A stretch of DNA of 64,000 bases from JAXLYE01 sp046351595 (GTDB lineage Bacteria; Myxococcota_A; Polyangia; Palsa-1104; JAEUJZ01): NCBI GenBank assembly GCA_046351595.1, contig JAXLYE010000008.1, positions 618,822 to 682,821 of the forward strand, written 5' to 3'. The position numbers and the translations under genes were made by a program. A model generated the notes under the pieces. The model saw nothing but the letters and a program-made list of their open reading frames with translations, made no database searches and had not been told where the DNA came from. Of this stretch, positions 32,062-40,044 are shown piece by piece (the first letter of the stretch is position 1; every line of letters begins with the position of its first letter).

Positions 32062-33264
32062 ATGGCCACCGGCGCCCCTGCCCCGAGGTCGAGCGCCCCG
32101 CCGCCCCTGCGCGAGCGGCTGGAGGCGGTGCTGCCGGTCGCGCCGGGCCCGAGCCCGGACTCGCCGCGCCGCGCCGCGCTGCTCGAGGCGGTCGTCCGGC
32201 TGCCCGAGCTGTCCGAGGCCGACCCGCAGGCACCGCATACGGCGCTCAAGGAGCTCGCGGCGGCGGGGCTGCTTGCCGAGTGCGTGCCGCAGGCGTTCGG
32301 CGGTGCCGAGCCGATGCCGTCGCTGCGCGCGCTGTGCACGGTGCGCGCGGCGCTGGCCTACCGCGCGCCGCTGTACGACCTGATGTTCGTCATGCAGGGC
32401 CTGGGCAGCTACGCGGTGACGCGGGCCGGCACGGGCGAGATGCGCCGCGCCTACCTGCCCGCGGTGGCGAGCGGGCGCGCGATCGCCGCGGTGGCGCTGA
32501 CCGAGCCCGAGGCCGGCTCGGATCTCGCCGGCATCCGCACCCGCGCGGCGCGCACCGACGACGGCTACGTGCTCGACGGCGAGAAGGTCTTCATCTCGAA
32601 CGCCGGCCTGGCCACGCACTACGTCTTCTACGCGCGCACCGACGAGCACCCCAAGAAGGGGCTGACCGCGCTGCTGGTGCCGGCGGACAGCCCCGGCCTG
32701 TCGGTCGAGCCGATGGCGCTCCTGTGCGACGACCACCCGATCGGGCGGCTGCGCCTTGTCGGCGTGCGGCTGCCGGCCTCGGCGCGCATCGGCGACGAGG
32801 GCCAGGGCATGACGCTGGCGCTGACGACGCTGGAGCTGTTCCGGCCGTCGGTCGGCGCCGCGGCGGTGGGCATGGCGCGGCGGGCGCTCGACGAGGCGCT
32901 CGCGCACGTGCAGCGGCGGCAGCAGTTCGGCCAGCCGCTGGCCAGCTTCCAGGCGACGCAGCTGGCGCTCGCCGAGATGGCGACCGACGTCGAGGCCGCG
33001 GCGCTATTGGTCGGGCGGGCCGCGGCGCTCGCGGACGCCGGCGCCGCCACCGGCCCGAGCAGCGCCATGGCCAAGCTGTTCGCCACCGAGGCGGCGCAGC
33101 GCACCGTCGATCGGGCGCTGCAGCTGCTCGGCGGCGTCGGCCTTGTGCGCGGGTCGGTGACCGAGCGCCTGTACCGCGACGTCCGCGCGCTGCGCATCTA
33201 CGAGGGCACGAGCGAGATCCAGAAGCTGATCATCGCCCGCGGCCTGCTCACTTCGAGGCGTTGA
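32062..33264 (+). CDS. Acyl-CoA dehydrogenase
   Basis: A 400-aa FAD enzyme that introduces a double bond into an acyl-CoA. Seen: the FAD/substrate motif VALTEPEAGSDLAGIRTRA, a beta-domain with VLDGEKVFISNAG, the helical QQFGQPLASFQATQLALAEM, and the catalytic glutamate in the C-terminal YEGTSEIQKLIIARGLL. The N-terminal ~45 residues are Pro/Ala-rich. It is the last gene of the RidA operon. Its stop overlaps the stop of the convergent FG-GAP gene by 17 bp. Substrate unknown. Confidence 0.93.
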   Translation: MATGAPAPRSSAPPPLRERLEAVLPVAPGPSPDSPRRAALLEAVVRLPELSEADPQAPHTALKELAAAGLLAECVPQAFGGAEPMPSLRALCTVRAALAYRAPLYDLMFVMQGLGSYAVTRAGTGEMRRAYLPAVASGRAIAAVALTEPEAGSDLAGIRTRAARTDDGYVLDGEKVFISNAGLATHYVFYARTDEHPKKGLTALLVPADSPGLSVEPMALLCDDHPIGRLRLVGVRLPASARIGDEGQGMTLALTTLELFRPSVGAAAVGMARRALDEALAHVQRRQQFGQPLASFQATQLALAEMATDVEAAALLVGRAAALADAGAATGPSSAMAKLFATEAAQRTVDRALQLLGGVGLVRGSVTERLYRDVRALRIYEGTSEIQKLIIARGLLTSRR

Positions 33265-35683
33265 TCACGGACAGGAGGGCCGCGCCGTCCTTGGCGCCGC
33301 CGAGCACGAGGTCGGCCTTGCCGTCGCCGGTGAGGTCGACGACGCCGAGCGCGCCCTGGCTCGGCACGCTGCGCGCCGAGGGGGCGAAGGTGCCGTCGGC
33401 GAAGCCGAGGAAGATCGTCACCAGGCCGCCGGCCGGGGTCTCGGTCACCAGATCCTTGAGGCCGTCGCCGTTGAGATCCGCGGCGAACAGGCCGGTGATG
33501 AAGCCGCCGCCCGTGACGTAGCGGGTGGTGAAGGTGCCGTCGCCCTTGCCCAGGTAGATGCCGAGGTTGTAGCTGTCGGAGTTGCCGGCGACGAAGTCGG
33601 CCTTGCCGTCGCCGTTCCAGTCACCGACGACGAGGGCGCTGGGGCCGGTGCCGGCGGCGAGGCTCTTGGCGCTGTTCCACGAGCCGGCGGTGGCCGCGCT
33701 CTGCTGCAGGTAGCTGAGGGTGCTGGCGTCGGCGTTGGCGCTGATGAGATCGATGCGGCCGTCACCATTGAAATCCGCGACCGCGACCGCGGACGGGCCC
33801 TTGCCGACGCTGTAGCTCTTGACCGCGCTGAAGCTGCCGGTGCCGCTGCCGAGGAGGACGCTGACGGTGTCGCCCTCGTAGTCGGCGGTGACGACGTCGA
33901 GCTTGAGGTCGCCGTTGACGTCGGCGGCGACGATGGAGTTGGGGCCCTTGCCGACGCTGGCGACGCGCTGCGGCTGGAACGTGCCGTCGCCGTTGCCGGG
34001 GAGCAGGCTGACGGTGTTGGCGTCGTAGTTGGCCACCACCAGATCGAGCTTGCCGTCGCCGTTGAAGTCGCCGGTGGCGAGCGCCGAGGCGCCCTTGTCG
34101 GTGTCGTAGCTGCGCGCCGCCTGCAGCGTGCCGTCACCGTTGCCCAGGAAGACGTAGGCCTTGTTGGTGCCGGCGCCGACCGCGAGGACGTCCTGCTTGC
34201 CGTCGCGGTTGACGTCGGCCGAGGCGATCGCCGAGGGCGTGCCCGGGGCGACCGCGTCCTCGACGAAGGTGCCGTCGCCGCGGCCGAAGGCGAGCAGGGC
34301 CAGGTTGTCGCCGCTGCTGCCGAGCGCCAGGTCGAGCTTGCCGTCGAGATCGAGATCACCGGCGGCGGCCACGGAGACGCCGCGCAGCGGCGCGGGGCTG
34401 ATCGTGCGCGGCGCCTGGAACGTGCCGTCGCCCTTGCCGAGGAGCAGGGTCGACAGCGGGGTCATGGCGTCGGCGGCCAGGTAGACGTCGGCCTTGCCGT
34501 CCTTGTTGAAGTCGCCGACGAGCAGGCGCTGCGCCACCGCGGGCAGGGTCACGTCCGCAGCGCTGTCGAAGGTGCCGTCGCCGCGGCTCAGGCGGACCGC
34601 CAGCTTGTCGCCGCACAGCGCCAGGAAGTCGGCCTTGCGGTCGCCGTTCAGGTCGCCGCTGGCCAGCGCGTCGACGCCGCCGGGGGCGTCGCGCAGGCCG
34701 GTGGCGGCGCCGAGCGTGCCGTCGCCGCCGCCGGTCAGCAGCGACAGGCGCCCGGCCGCCTGCCCGAGCACCAGGTCGGGCTTGCCGTCGCCGTTGGCCT
34801 CGAGCACGAGCAGCGCCTGCGGCTGGGTGCCCACCGGGTAGATGCTCGGCGGCAGCAGGCTGCCGTCGGCCGCGGCGCGCCAGACGAAGACGTCGCTGAA
34901 GCCGGCCTCGATGATGTCGGTGCGGCGGTCGCCGTTGAGATCCGCGGTGACGGCGCGCTGCCCGAAGGCCAGGCCCGGCGTCGAGCGCGGCGAGTCGAAG
35001 GTACCGTCGCCGCGGCCGAGCGCGACGATCGGCCCGAGCATGCCGCTGGAGCCCGTGGCCAGATCGAGCTTGCCGTCGCCGTTGAAGTCGCCGATGAGCG
35101 GCTGGTTGCCGTAGGTCAGGTAGACGCTCTTGGGCGAGCCGGCGAGGACGCGGCCCTTCAGGAGCTGCACGTAGAAGCTGCCCCAGGTGGCGCTGGCGAC
35201 CGCGTCGAGGTAGCCGTCGCCGTCGAAGTCGGCGAGCGCCAGGCTGCCCGGGTTTGGCACCTGGATGACCGGACGCAGGGTGCCGAGCGCGATCGGATCG
35301 ACGAACAGCGTCAGCAGATCCGAGCGCGTGCTGGTGCGGCCGCCGGGGTTGATGATCTGGATCGACGCCTTGCCCGCGGGCAGCTCGCCGGGCACCGTCA
35401 CCATCATCTTCGTCGACGAGTAGACCGACGGGAACTGGACCGCGACGCCGCTGATGAGGACCTGGGCGCCGGGCATGAAGCTGCGGCCGGTCAGGGTCAG
35501 GGTGCCGCCGCCCTGGTTCGAGGCCAGGGGCGGATCGACGGCGGTGAGGGCGGGGACGCGCGCGCTCTGGGCCGCGAGCGGCTCGTCGGCGGCGCCCTCG
35601 GGAGCGGGGAGCTCCGTCGGGGAACAGCTGGCGAAGAGGGCCACGAGCAGCAGGCTCCGGGATGCAGGACGGACAGGGTTCAT
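33248..35683 (-). CDS. FG-GAP/VCBS-repeat lipoprotein with an IPT/TIG domain
   Basis: An 811-aa exported lipoprotein. ATG 35683 is preceded by GGAG at 6 nt, and the lipobox is LLVALFASC. Residues ~45-125 form an IPT/TIG immunoglobulin-like domain (GGGTLTLTGRSFMPGAQVLI). The remainder is a long series of FG-GAP/VCBS units. Each carries a calcium-binding loop of the form D-x-N/D-G-D-G-K-x-D (for example DFNGDGKLDLA, DVNRDGKQDVL), together with GNGDGTF or GKGDGTF. The repeats should fold as beta-propellers, typical of cell-surface adhesion or binding proteins. No enzyme motif is seen. Confidence 0.92.
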   Translation of the reverse strand: MNPVRPASRSLLLVALFASCSPTELPAPEGAADEPLAAQSARVPALTAVDPPLASNQGGGTLTLTGRSFMPGAQVLISGVAVQFPSVYSSTKMMVTVPGELPAGKASIQIINPGGRTSTRSDLLTLFVDPIALGTLRPVIQVPNPGSLALADFDGDGYLDAVASATWGSFYVQLLKGRVLAGSPKSVYLTYGNQPLIGDFNGDGKLDLATGSSGMLGPIVALGRGDGTFDSPRSTPGLAFGQRAVTADLNGDRRTDIIEAGFSDVFVWRAAADGSLLPPSIYPVGTQPQALLVLEANGDGKPDLVLGQAAGRLSLLTGGGDGTLGAATGLRDAPGGVDALASGDLNGDRKADFLALCGDKLAVRLSRGDGTFDSAADVTLPAVAQRLLVGDFNKDGKADVYLAADAMTPLSTLLLGKGDGTFQAPRTISPAPLRGVSVAAAGDLDLDGKLDLALGSSGDNLALLAFGRGDGTFVEDAVAPGTPSAIASADVNRDGKQDVLAVGAGTNKAYVFLGNGDGTLQAARSYDTDKGASALATGDFNGDGKLDLVVANYDANTVSLLPGNGDGTFQPQRVASVGKGPNSIVAADVNGDLKLDVVTADYEGDTVSVLLGSGTGSFSAVKSYSVGKGPSAVAVADFNGDGRIDLISANADASTLSYLQQSAATAGSWNSAKSLAAGTGPSALVVGDWNGDGKADFVAGNSDSYNLGIYLGKGDGTFTTRYVTGGGFITGLFAADLNGDGLKDLVTETPAGGLVTIFLGFADGTFAPSARSVPSQGALGVVDLTGDGKADLVLGGAKDGAALLSVINASK

Positions 35684-35983
35684 GAGATCTCCAGACAGAG
35701 AGGGGAGCCGCAATTAACCGCTGTGCACCGCGGGTCGCAAGCACGCGCTGCGGGCGCCGTCGCTGCTCCGGCACGCTCGCGGCGGCGCGGGCTGAGGGGT
35801 GCGGTCCGCAGCCCGGGGGGTGCAGTCGACACCCGCGGCACGGCGACGGCGCGGCCACGGAGCAACCGCGGCGACACGGCGGAGGCGGGCGGTCACCGGT
35901 CGCCAGAAGAACGCGCCGCCACCGCGCAAGGTGGCATGAGCATTGCGTTATCCGGCAGCAGAACGCTTGCCGCTGGAGGCACC
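35684..35983. other. Divergent intergenic region, no gene seen
   Basis: 300 bp between the FG-GAP lipoprotein and the SH3/NlpC lipoprotein. It should hold both promoters; none is obvious. The weak open frame through the region lacks a ribosome-binding site. Confidence 0.4.
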
Positions 35984-36814
35984 ATGTCGCGCTCCCTGCT
36001 CCGCTCCGCTGCCCTGTTGTTCCTGTCCGCCGCCGCCCCGGTGGGGCTCCTGTCGGGCTGCTCGGCCGAGCTCGGGGTCGACGAGGCGGCCCCGGGCGGA
36101 GGCGACGCGCCGGGCGGCGTGCCGTTCGCCGCGGCCTCGGCCGTCGTCGGCGAGCAGGCCACGGTCACGGCCGCGAGCAGCCTGAACCTGCGCAGCGGCC
36201 CGAGCACCACGAGCTCGATCCTGGCCAGCATGCCCGGCGGCAGCACCGTCGACGTCCTGGAGCAGTCCGGGACCTGGTACAAGGTCCGCTTCAATACGAC
36301 GGTCGGCTGGTGCAGCGGCGACTACCTCGCGCCGCTCGCCTCCGGCGGCACCGGCGTCGAGGACGCGATCGCGCGCGCCAAGTCCGGCGTCGGCTTCTCG
36401 TACTGGTGGGGCGGCGGCTGCTGGAGCCCCGGCAGCACCGAGAAGGGGAGCTGCACCGGCAGCTGCCCCGGCTGCACGCACAGCGGCCGATTCGGCGCGG
36501 ACTGCTCGGGCTACGTCGCCAAGGTCTGGCAGGTGCCGGGAGCGTCCGCGGTCAGCGCGTGCGGGCACCCCTACTCCACCGTCAACTTCGACAACGAGGA
36601 GCGCGAGTGGGTAACGGTCCCGCGTGCAGCGGCACGGCGCGGTGACGCCTTCGTCTACAACAAGGACGGCAAGGGCCACATCTTCCTGTTCGAGGGCGGC
36701 GATCCGTGGGGCGCGATCCGCGCCTACGAGGCCAAGGGCTGCAGCTACGGCATCGTCTACGGGACCCGCACCGCCAGCAGCGACTACAAGGTCATCCGCC
36801 GCCGCGGGTTCTGA
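35984..36814 (+). CDS. SH3b-NlpC/P60 cell-wall hydrolase-like lipoprotein
   Basis: A 276-aa lipoprotein with GGAGG 5 nt before the ATG and lipobox VGLLSGC. A bacterial SH3 domain at residues ~50-110 (SLNLRSGPSTTSSILASM, then GTWYKVRFNTTVGWCSGDYL) is followed by an NlpC/P60-type fold. The presumed catalytic Cys lies in GADCSGYVAKVW near 175 and His in GHIFLFEGG near 240. Family members cleave peptide bonds in peptidoglycan stems. Extra cysteines (CWSPG, CTGSCPGC) suggest disulfides in the exported protein. The stop TGA is the first triplet of the repeat element at 36812-36936. Confidence 0.87.
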   Translation: MSRSLLRSAALLFLSAAAPVGLLSGCSAELGVDEAAPGGGDAPGGVPFAAASAVVGEQATVTAASSLNLRSGPSTTSSILASMPGGSTVDVLEQSGTWYKVRFNTTVGWCSGDYLAPLASGGTGVEDAIARAKSGVGFSYWWGGGCWSPGSTEKGSCTGSCPGCTHSGRFGADCSGYVAKVWQVPGASAVSACGHPYSTVNFDNEEREWVTVPRAAARRGDAFVYNKDGKGHIFLFEGGDPWGAIRAYEAKGCSYGIVYGTRTASSDYKVIRRRGF

Positions 36815-36936
36815 TACACAGGGCACTGGACTTTGTCCGGTGAGAAACCCCGCGCGGGAAGCGCGCGGCCCGAAGATGCAGAAGACGAGGCGACCCTACG
36901 GCCTGGCAGGGGGCACGAGAAAGTGCCCCATGTATG
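36812..36936 (-). repeat. MITE-like dispersed repeat, copy B
   Basis: A 125-bp element inverted relative to copy A (21281-21392). Terminal inverted repeats: TGATACACAGGGCACT at the left and, read on the minus strand, CATACATGGGGCACT at the right. Shared interior blocks with A are the hairpin ACCGGACAAAGTCC and the block CGCGCGCTTCCCGCGCG. It encodes no protein. The left end supplies the stop codon of the NlpC gene. Confidence 0.88.
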
Positions 36937-37017
36937 AGCAGGGGCGGGCTCCCTCTGTGCCCCGCGCGCGACACGCCGCGCGGGCTGGTCCTCGGACGGA
37001 GTCTCTCGATCGGTCTA

Positions 37018-37084
37018 GATGAGACAGGCCAGATGAGACAGGCCAGATGAGACAGGCCAGATGAGACAGGCCAGATGAGACAGG
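37018..37084. repeat. 14-bp tandem repeat, ~4.8 exact copies
   Basis: GATGAGACAGGCCA is repeated four times exactly from 37018 plus 11 bases of a fifth. It lies between the MITE-like copy B and the metalloprotease gene end and is noncoding. The rest of 36937-37135 shows no gene. Confidence 0.95.
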
Positions 37085-37135
37085 AGGCACCGGCGGTCCG
37101 GTGCCCTCGCAGTCCGAGAGGGAGCCCGAGCCCGG

Positions 37136-38179
37136 CTAGGCCCGCCGCGTCCGTCGCAGCAGCAGCCCGAGCGCGCCCAGGAACAGCCCCCAGGCGCCGA
37201 GCAGACCGGCCGCGCTCGCGGGCGTCCCGTCCTGCCACGGCGCGCTCGGGTCCATCCGCTGCGACAGGCCCGCGGCGCTGCAGCCGGTGCTGGTGCCGCC
37301 GCTGCCCGGCGGCGCGCAGTTCGCGGGATCCATGCTCTTGGGATAACTGTCCGTGATTCCCTTCACATCGTCCGCTTCCGGGGTGCGCTTCTCTTTGTCC
37401 CCGGGATCCGCGACCGCGAACATCGTCGACTCATAGATGGTCTGGTAGGCCGGGTTCGACAGCCGCAGCCGCTGGACGTCGGTGCACAGCGGCCGCGCCT
37501 GGCCCTTGTCGTCGACGATGCAGGCGTCGGTGGGATCGACGGGGCCGCGGCAGGTGTGGTCGAGCCCGAGCATGTGGCCCATCTCGTGTGTCAGCGTGTT
37601 CCACAGGTCGGTCTGCGAGCGCCCATCGGCCTTGGGCAGCGGCCGATCGAGATCGACGAACTGGTTGTTGACGGAGTTGAGCTCGATGTCGGCGTCCAGG
37701 ATCTTGCCGTCGTTGGGATCGCCGGCCTTGTTGATGAACGAGACGGTGGTGATGGCGGCCGCCGAGCGGTCGTAGCAGACCGCCTGCTTGCCATCGACCG
37801 CGGGGCGACACCACTGGCCGGTGCGGAACTTGATGATCTGCAGCCCGTCTTTGTACGTAACTTCACGGGGTCCGCTCGCGGGCATGTACTTGATGTCGAT
37901 GAAGGAAGCACCGATGCGCGTACGCCAGCTCTCGATCGCCTGCTGGGTGATGCGCTCGACGTCCGCACCGGTCAGGTCCGCGACGTAGTTCCCGTCGGGC
38001 TGCACATACACGCAGGTCTGCTTCCAGTACACCGTCTGGCAGCTGCTCCCGCGCGAGCGGACGTACGCCTGGGCGTCGGCGCCGCCGAGGACAAGACCGA
38101 GGGCCGGGGCCGCCGCGAGGAGGAGCGCGCCCGGCCGCGAGGAGGAGCGGCGCCGCGGAGGGAAATTCACGTTGCGCAT
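37136..38179 (-). CDS. Matrixin-like zinc metalloprotease with MYXO-CTERM-like tail
   Basis: A 347-aa secreted protease with ribosome-binding site GGGAGG before ATG 38179. Signal peptide ALLLAAAPALGLVLGGADAQA. The metzincin zinc site HEMGHMLGLDH lies near residue 200 (HExxHxxGxxH), and a downstream methionine is available for the Met-turn (ESTMFAV). The C-terminus has a short Gly/Cys stretch (TSTGCSAAG), a membrane segment AAGLLGAWGLFLGALGLLL and the basic end RRTRRA. That is the layout of MYXO-CTERM sorting signals, which direct proteins to the cell surface in Myxococcota. It follows the upstream gene by 1 bp. Confidence 0.9.
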   Translation of the reverse strand: MRNVNFPPRRRSSSRPGALLLAAAPALGLVLGGADAQAYVRSRGSSCQTVYWKQTCVYVQPDGNYVADLTGADVERITQQAIESWRTRIGASFIDIKYMPASGPREVTYKDGLQIIKFRTGQWCRPAVDGKQAVCYDRSAAAITTVSFINKAGDPNDGKILDADIELNSVNNQFVDLDRPLPKADGRSQTDLWNTLTHEMGHMLGLDHTCRGPVDPTDACIVDDKGQARPLCTDVQRLRLSNPAYQTIYESTMFAVADPGDKEKRTPEADDVKGITDSYPKSMDPANCAPPGSGGTSTGCSAAGLSQRMDPSAPWQDGTPASAAGLLGAWGLFLGALGLLLRRTRRA

Positions 38180-38180
38180 G

Positions 38181-38786
38181 TCACTTCCCTCCCGGGGCCG
38201 GCGTGCGGGCGAGCAGCGCCTCGAGCTCGGACACCACCCGCTCGAGCGGCGCGCCCTCGGTCTGGGGCTGGGCCACCACCTGTCCGCTCGGAGCGAGCAG
38301 CTCGGCCCCCTCGAGCTGTACGTGCACCCGCGGCGCACCGGAGGAGCGATCGATGTGCAGCGCCCCCTGCGCCATACCGACCGCGTAGTACGAGCCGGCG
38401 CGCTCCTCGGCCAGGAGCAGCACCTCTTCCCCGACGCGGTAGCTGGCCTCTCCGAAAACCCGCTGACCGATTCCGTTCACCGTACCGCCCAGGTGACGCA
38501 CGGTAAGGACTTGTCCTTCCCGGACTCCGCGCAGCGCGCGCGTACACCGAACGGTGACCTCAGTCACGATAACGCCCTGACCGGGCAAAAGCTGCGGCCG
38601 CACCAGCTCGACGGTCCCGACGAGCACGTGCGCCGAGCGCGCCGCCATATCGGACAGGCTGAGCTGGGTCAGCACGGTCGCGGACGCAGCGCGCGGTGCG
38701 AGCGAACAGAGGAGCACCAGCCCCAGCGCCAAGCCGCTGAGCACCGCCGACGTGCGGCGAGCAGAGCGACGAAATAGGGTTCCCAT
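38181..38786 (-). CDS. Exported hypothetical protein co-transcribed with the metalloprotease
   Basis: A 201-aa protein with AAGGAGG before its ATG and signal peptide VLSGLALGLVLLCSLAPRAASA. The rest is beta-rich: SLSDMAARSAHVLVGTVELV, VIVTEVTVRCTRALRG, LTVRHLGGTVNGIGQRVFG. It resembles a conserved protein type found beside matrixin-like protease genes in Myxococcota. The stop and the next ATG are 1 bp apart, implying translational coupling and perhaps a chaperone or inhibitor role, which is inference. I do not know its function. Confidence 0.75.
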   Translation of the reverse strand: MGTLFRRSARRTSAVLSGLALGLVLLCSLAPRAASATVLTQLSLSDMAARSAHVLVGTVELVRPQLLPGQGVIVTEVTVRCTRALRGVREGQVLTVRHLGGTVNGIGQRVFGEASYRVGEEVLLLAEERAGSYYAVGMAQGALHIDRSSGAPRVHVQLEGAELLAPSGQVVAQPQTEGAPLERVVSELEALLARTPAPGGK

Positions 38787-39083
38787 GAAGACTGCCTCCT
38801 TCTCGTTTTCGAGAGTGCCTGGTGCTCGTCACCGGAGCGGCGAAGTGAGCATGACTCAAGCTTGGAGCCTCGGGACGAGGCGGCGCAAGCAGCTTGCGCA
38901 GCGCGGCGCCGGTGCGCGGCGGCAGCGGCGTCCAGAGCCGCACCGCGCGGACCGCTCTGTGAGGTGATGCCCGGGGGCACCGCTGCACCGTGGTGACGCC
39001 TGCACTGCACAGGATGAGTGCGCGCAAGGGTGCGGAAGGGCTCACCCGATCTGGAGGAAGGGACGCCGTGCGGCCTGGGCCCG
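38787..39083. other. Intergenic region, no gene seen
   Basis: About 300 bp upstream of the 38181-38786 gene, on the promoter side for that minus-strand gene. No confident promoter was picked. Confidence 0.35.
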
Positions 39084-39131
39084 CCGGCGTTTGGGCCGGC
39101 GTTTGGGCCGGCGTTTGGGCCGGCGTTTGGG
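39084..39131. repeat. 12-bp tandem repeat, four exact copies
   Basis: CCGGCGTTTGGG is repeated four times, noncoding, shortly downstream of the AT-hook gene terminator. Confidence 0.95.
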
Positions 39132-39165
39132 AATGTGCGCTGCACACGCATGCGCACAGGTCCGC

Positions 39166-39202
39166 AAAAAGAAAAGGGGAGCTCACGCAGGGGTGAGCTC
39201 CC
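39166..39202 (-). terminator. Strong rho-independent terminator of the AT-hook gene
   Basis: On the minus strand the perfect 10-bp stem GGGAGCTCAC/GTGAGCTCCC with a 6-nt loop is followed by TTTTCTTTTT. It lies 65 bp after the AT-hook gene stop. Confidence 0.9.
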
Positions 39203-39266
39203 AGAACGGGGAAGAAATCGTCGGGAACGAGCTCGATCCCGGCGGAGCGGGACGAGCGCGGGACGA

Positions 39267-39851
39267 TCAGCCGATCTCGTAACGGCTGCCGGGCTTGCCC
39301 TCAAGCTTGATGCGCTTGAGCTGGCCCGACTTCACGAGGCCGGTCAGGTTGTTCTCGGCCTTGCCGCGACGCCCGGAGGACTCCCAGTGCTTGCGGATCT
39401 CCTCGGTGGTGGCGCCGCCCTTGCTGCGCACGAAGTCGAGGATCAGCTGATCGCCGGTCACCTCGAACTTGCCACCGCGGCCGCCCCGCTTGCCCTTGCC
39501 GGCGCCGGCCTTGGCCACGCGGCCCGGCTTGCGGCCCGGCTTGCGGCCCCGCTTGCCGGCCTTGGGAGCCGCCTCGGCCGCCGGCTTGCGCCCGCGCTTG
39601 CCCGGAGCCCCCGCCTTCCCCGAGCTGCCCGCGCTGATTCCGAACTCGCGGAACGTGGCATCGATCTCCGCGATGGAGTCGATGTGGTGCTGACGCTCGG
39701 TCCGAAGCTGGCTGACAAGGCGCGTGAGCTCAGCGGCGCTGGAGGTCTTACCGACCGGCGCAGCCGCAGCGGCGGCGGGCTTGCGCCCGCGCTTCCCGGG
39801 GGCCTTGGCAGGAGTCGCGGCAGCGGATGCGTTCTTCTTCTTCCTGGGCAT
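39267..39851 (-). CDS. AT-hook DNA-binding protein with winged-helix-like C-terminus
   Basis: A 194-aa very basic protein. AGGAA lies 7 nt before ATG 39851. Residues 1-35 are Lys/Ala-rich with AT-hook cores (GKRGRKPAA). A short coiled coil follows (AELTRLVSQLRTERQHHID). Then come several more AT hooks (KRGRKPAAEA, KRGRKPGRKPGRV) and a C-terminal domain of ~65 residues (DQLILDFVRSKGGATTEEIR to KLEGKPGSRYEIG) that looks like a winged helix. AT hooks bind the minor groove of AT-rich DNA and occur in myxobacterial architectural regulators such as CarD. Here the combination suggests a nucleoid or enhancer-like factor. It is monocistronic with a strong terminator. Confidence 0.75.
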   Translation of the reverse strand: MPRKKKNASAAATPAKAPGKRGRKPAAAAAAPVGKTSSAAELTRLVSQLRTERQHHIDSIAEIDATFREFGISAGSSGKAGAPGKRGRKPAAEAAPKAGKRGRKPGRKPGRVAKAGAGKGKRGGRGGKFEVTGDQLILDFVRSKGGATTEEIRKHWESSGRRGKAENNLTGLVKSGQLKRIKLEGKPGSRYEIG

Positions 39852-40044
39852 GTGTCGTTCCTGGGTAGGTTGTTGCAGTCTGTTCCGGGGACTGTCTGTT
39901 TGCGTTTCGTCTACGTCTCTGGGACCAACGCTACACAAGGCGTCTGCCTGGCACAAGCTGCATTCCGTTCCTTGAGCAAATTTTTTTTGTGCGGAGTCCA
40001 CAGGAGCCTGAAAGGAATCGGTCCGGAGCCCGCCGTGCTATGAG

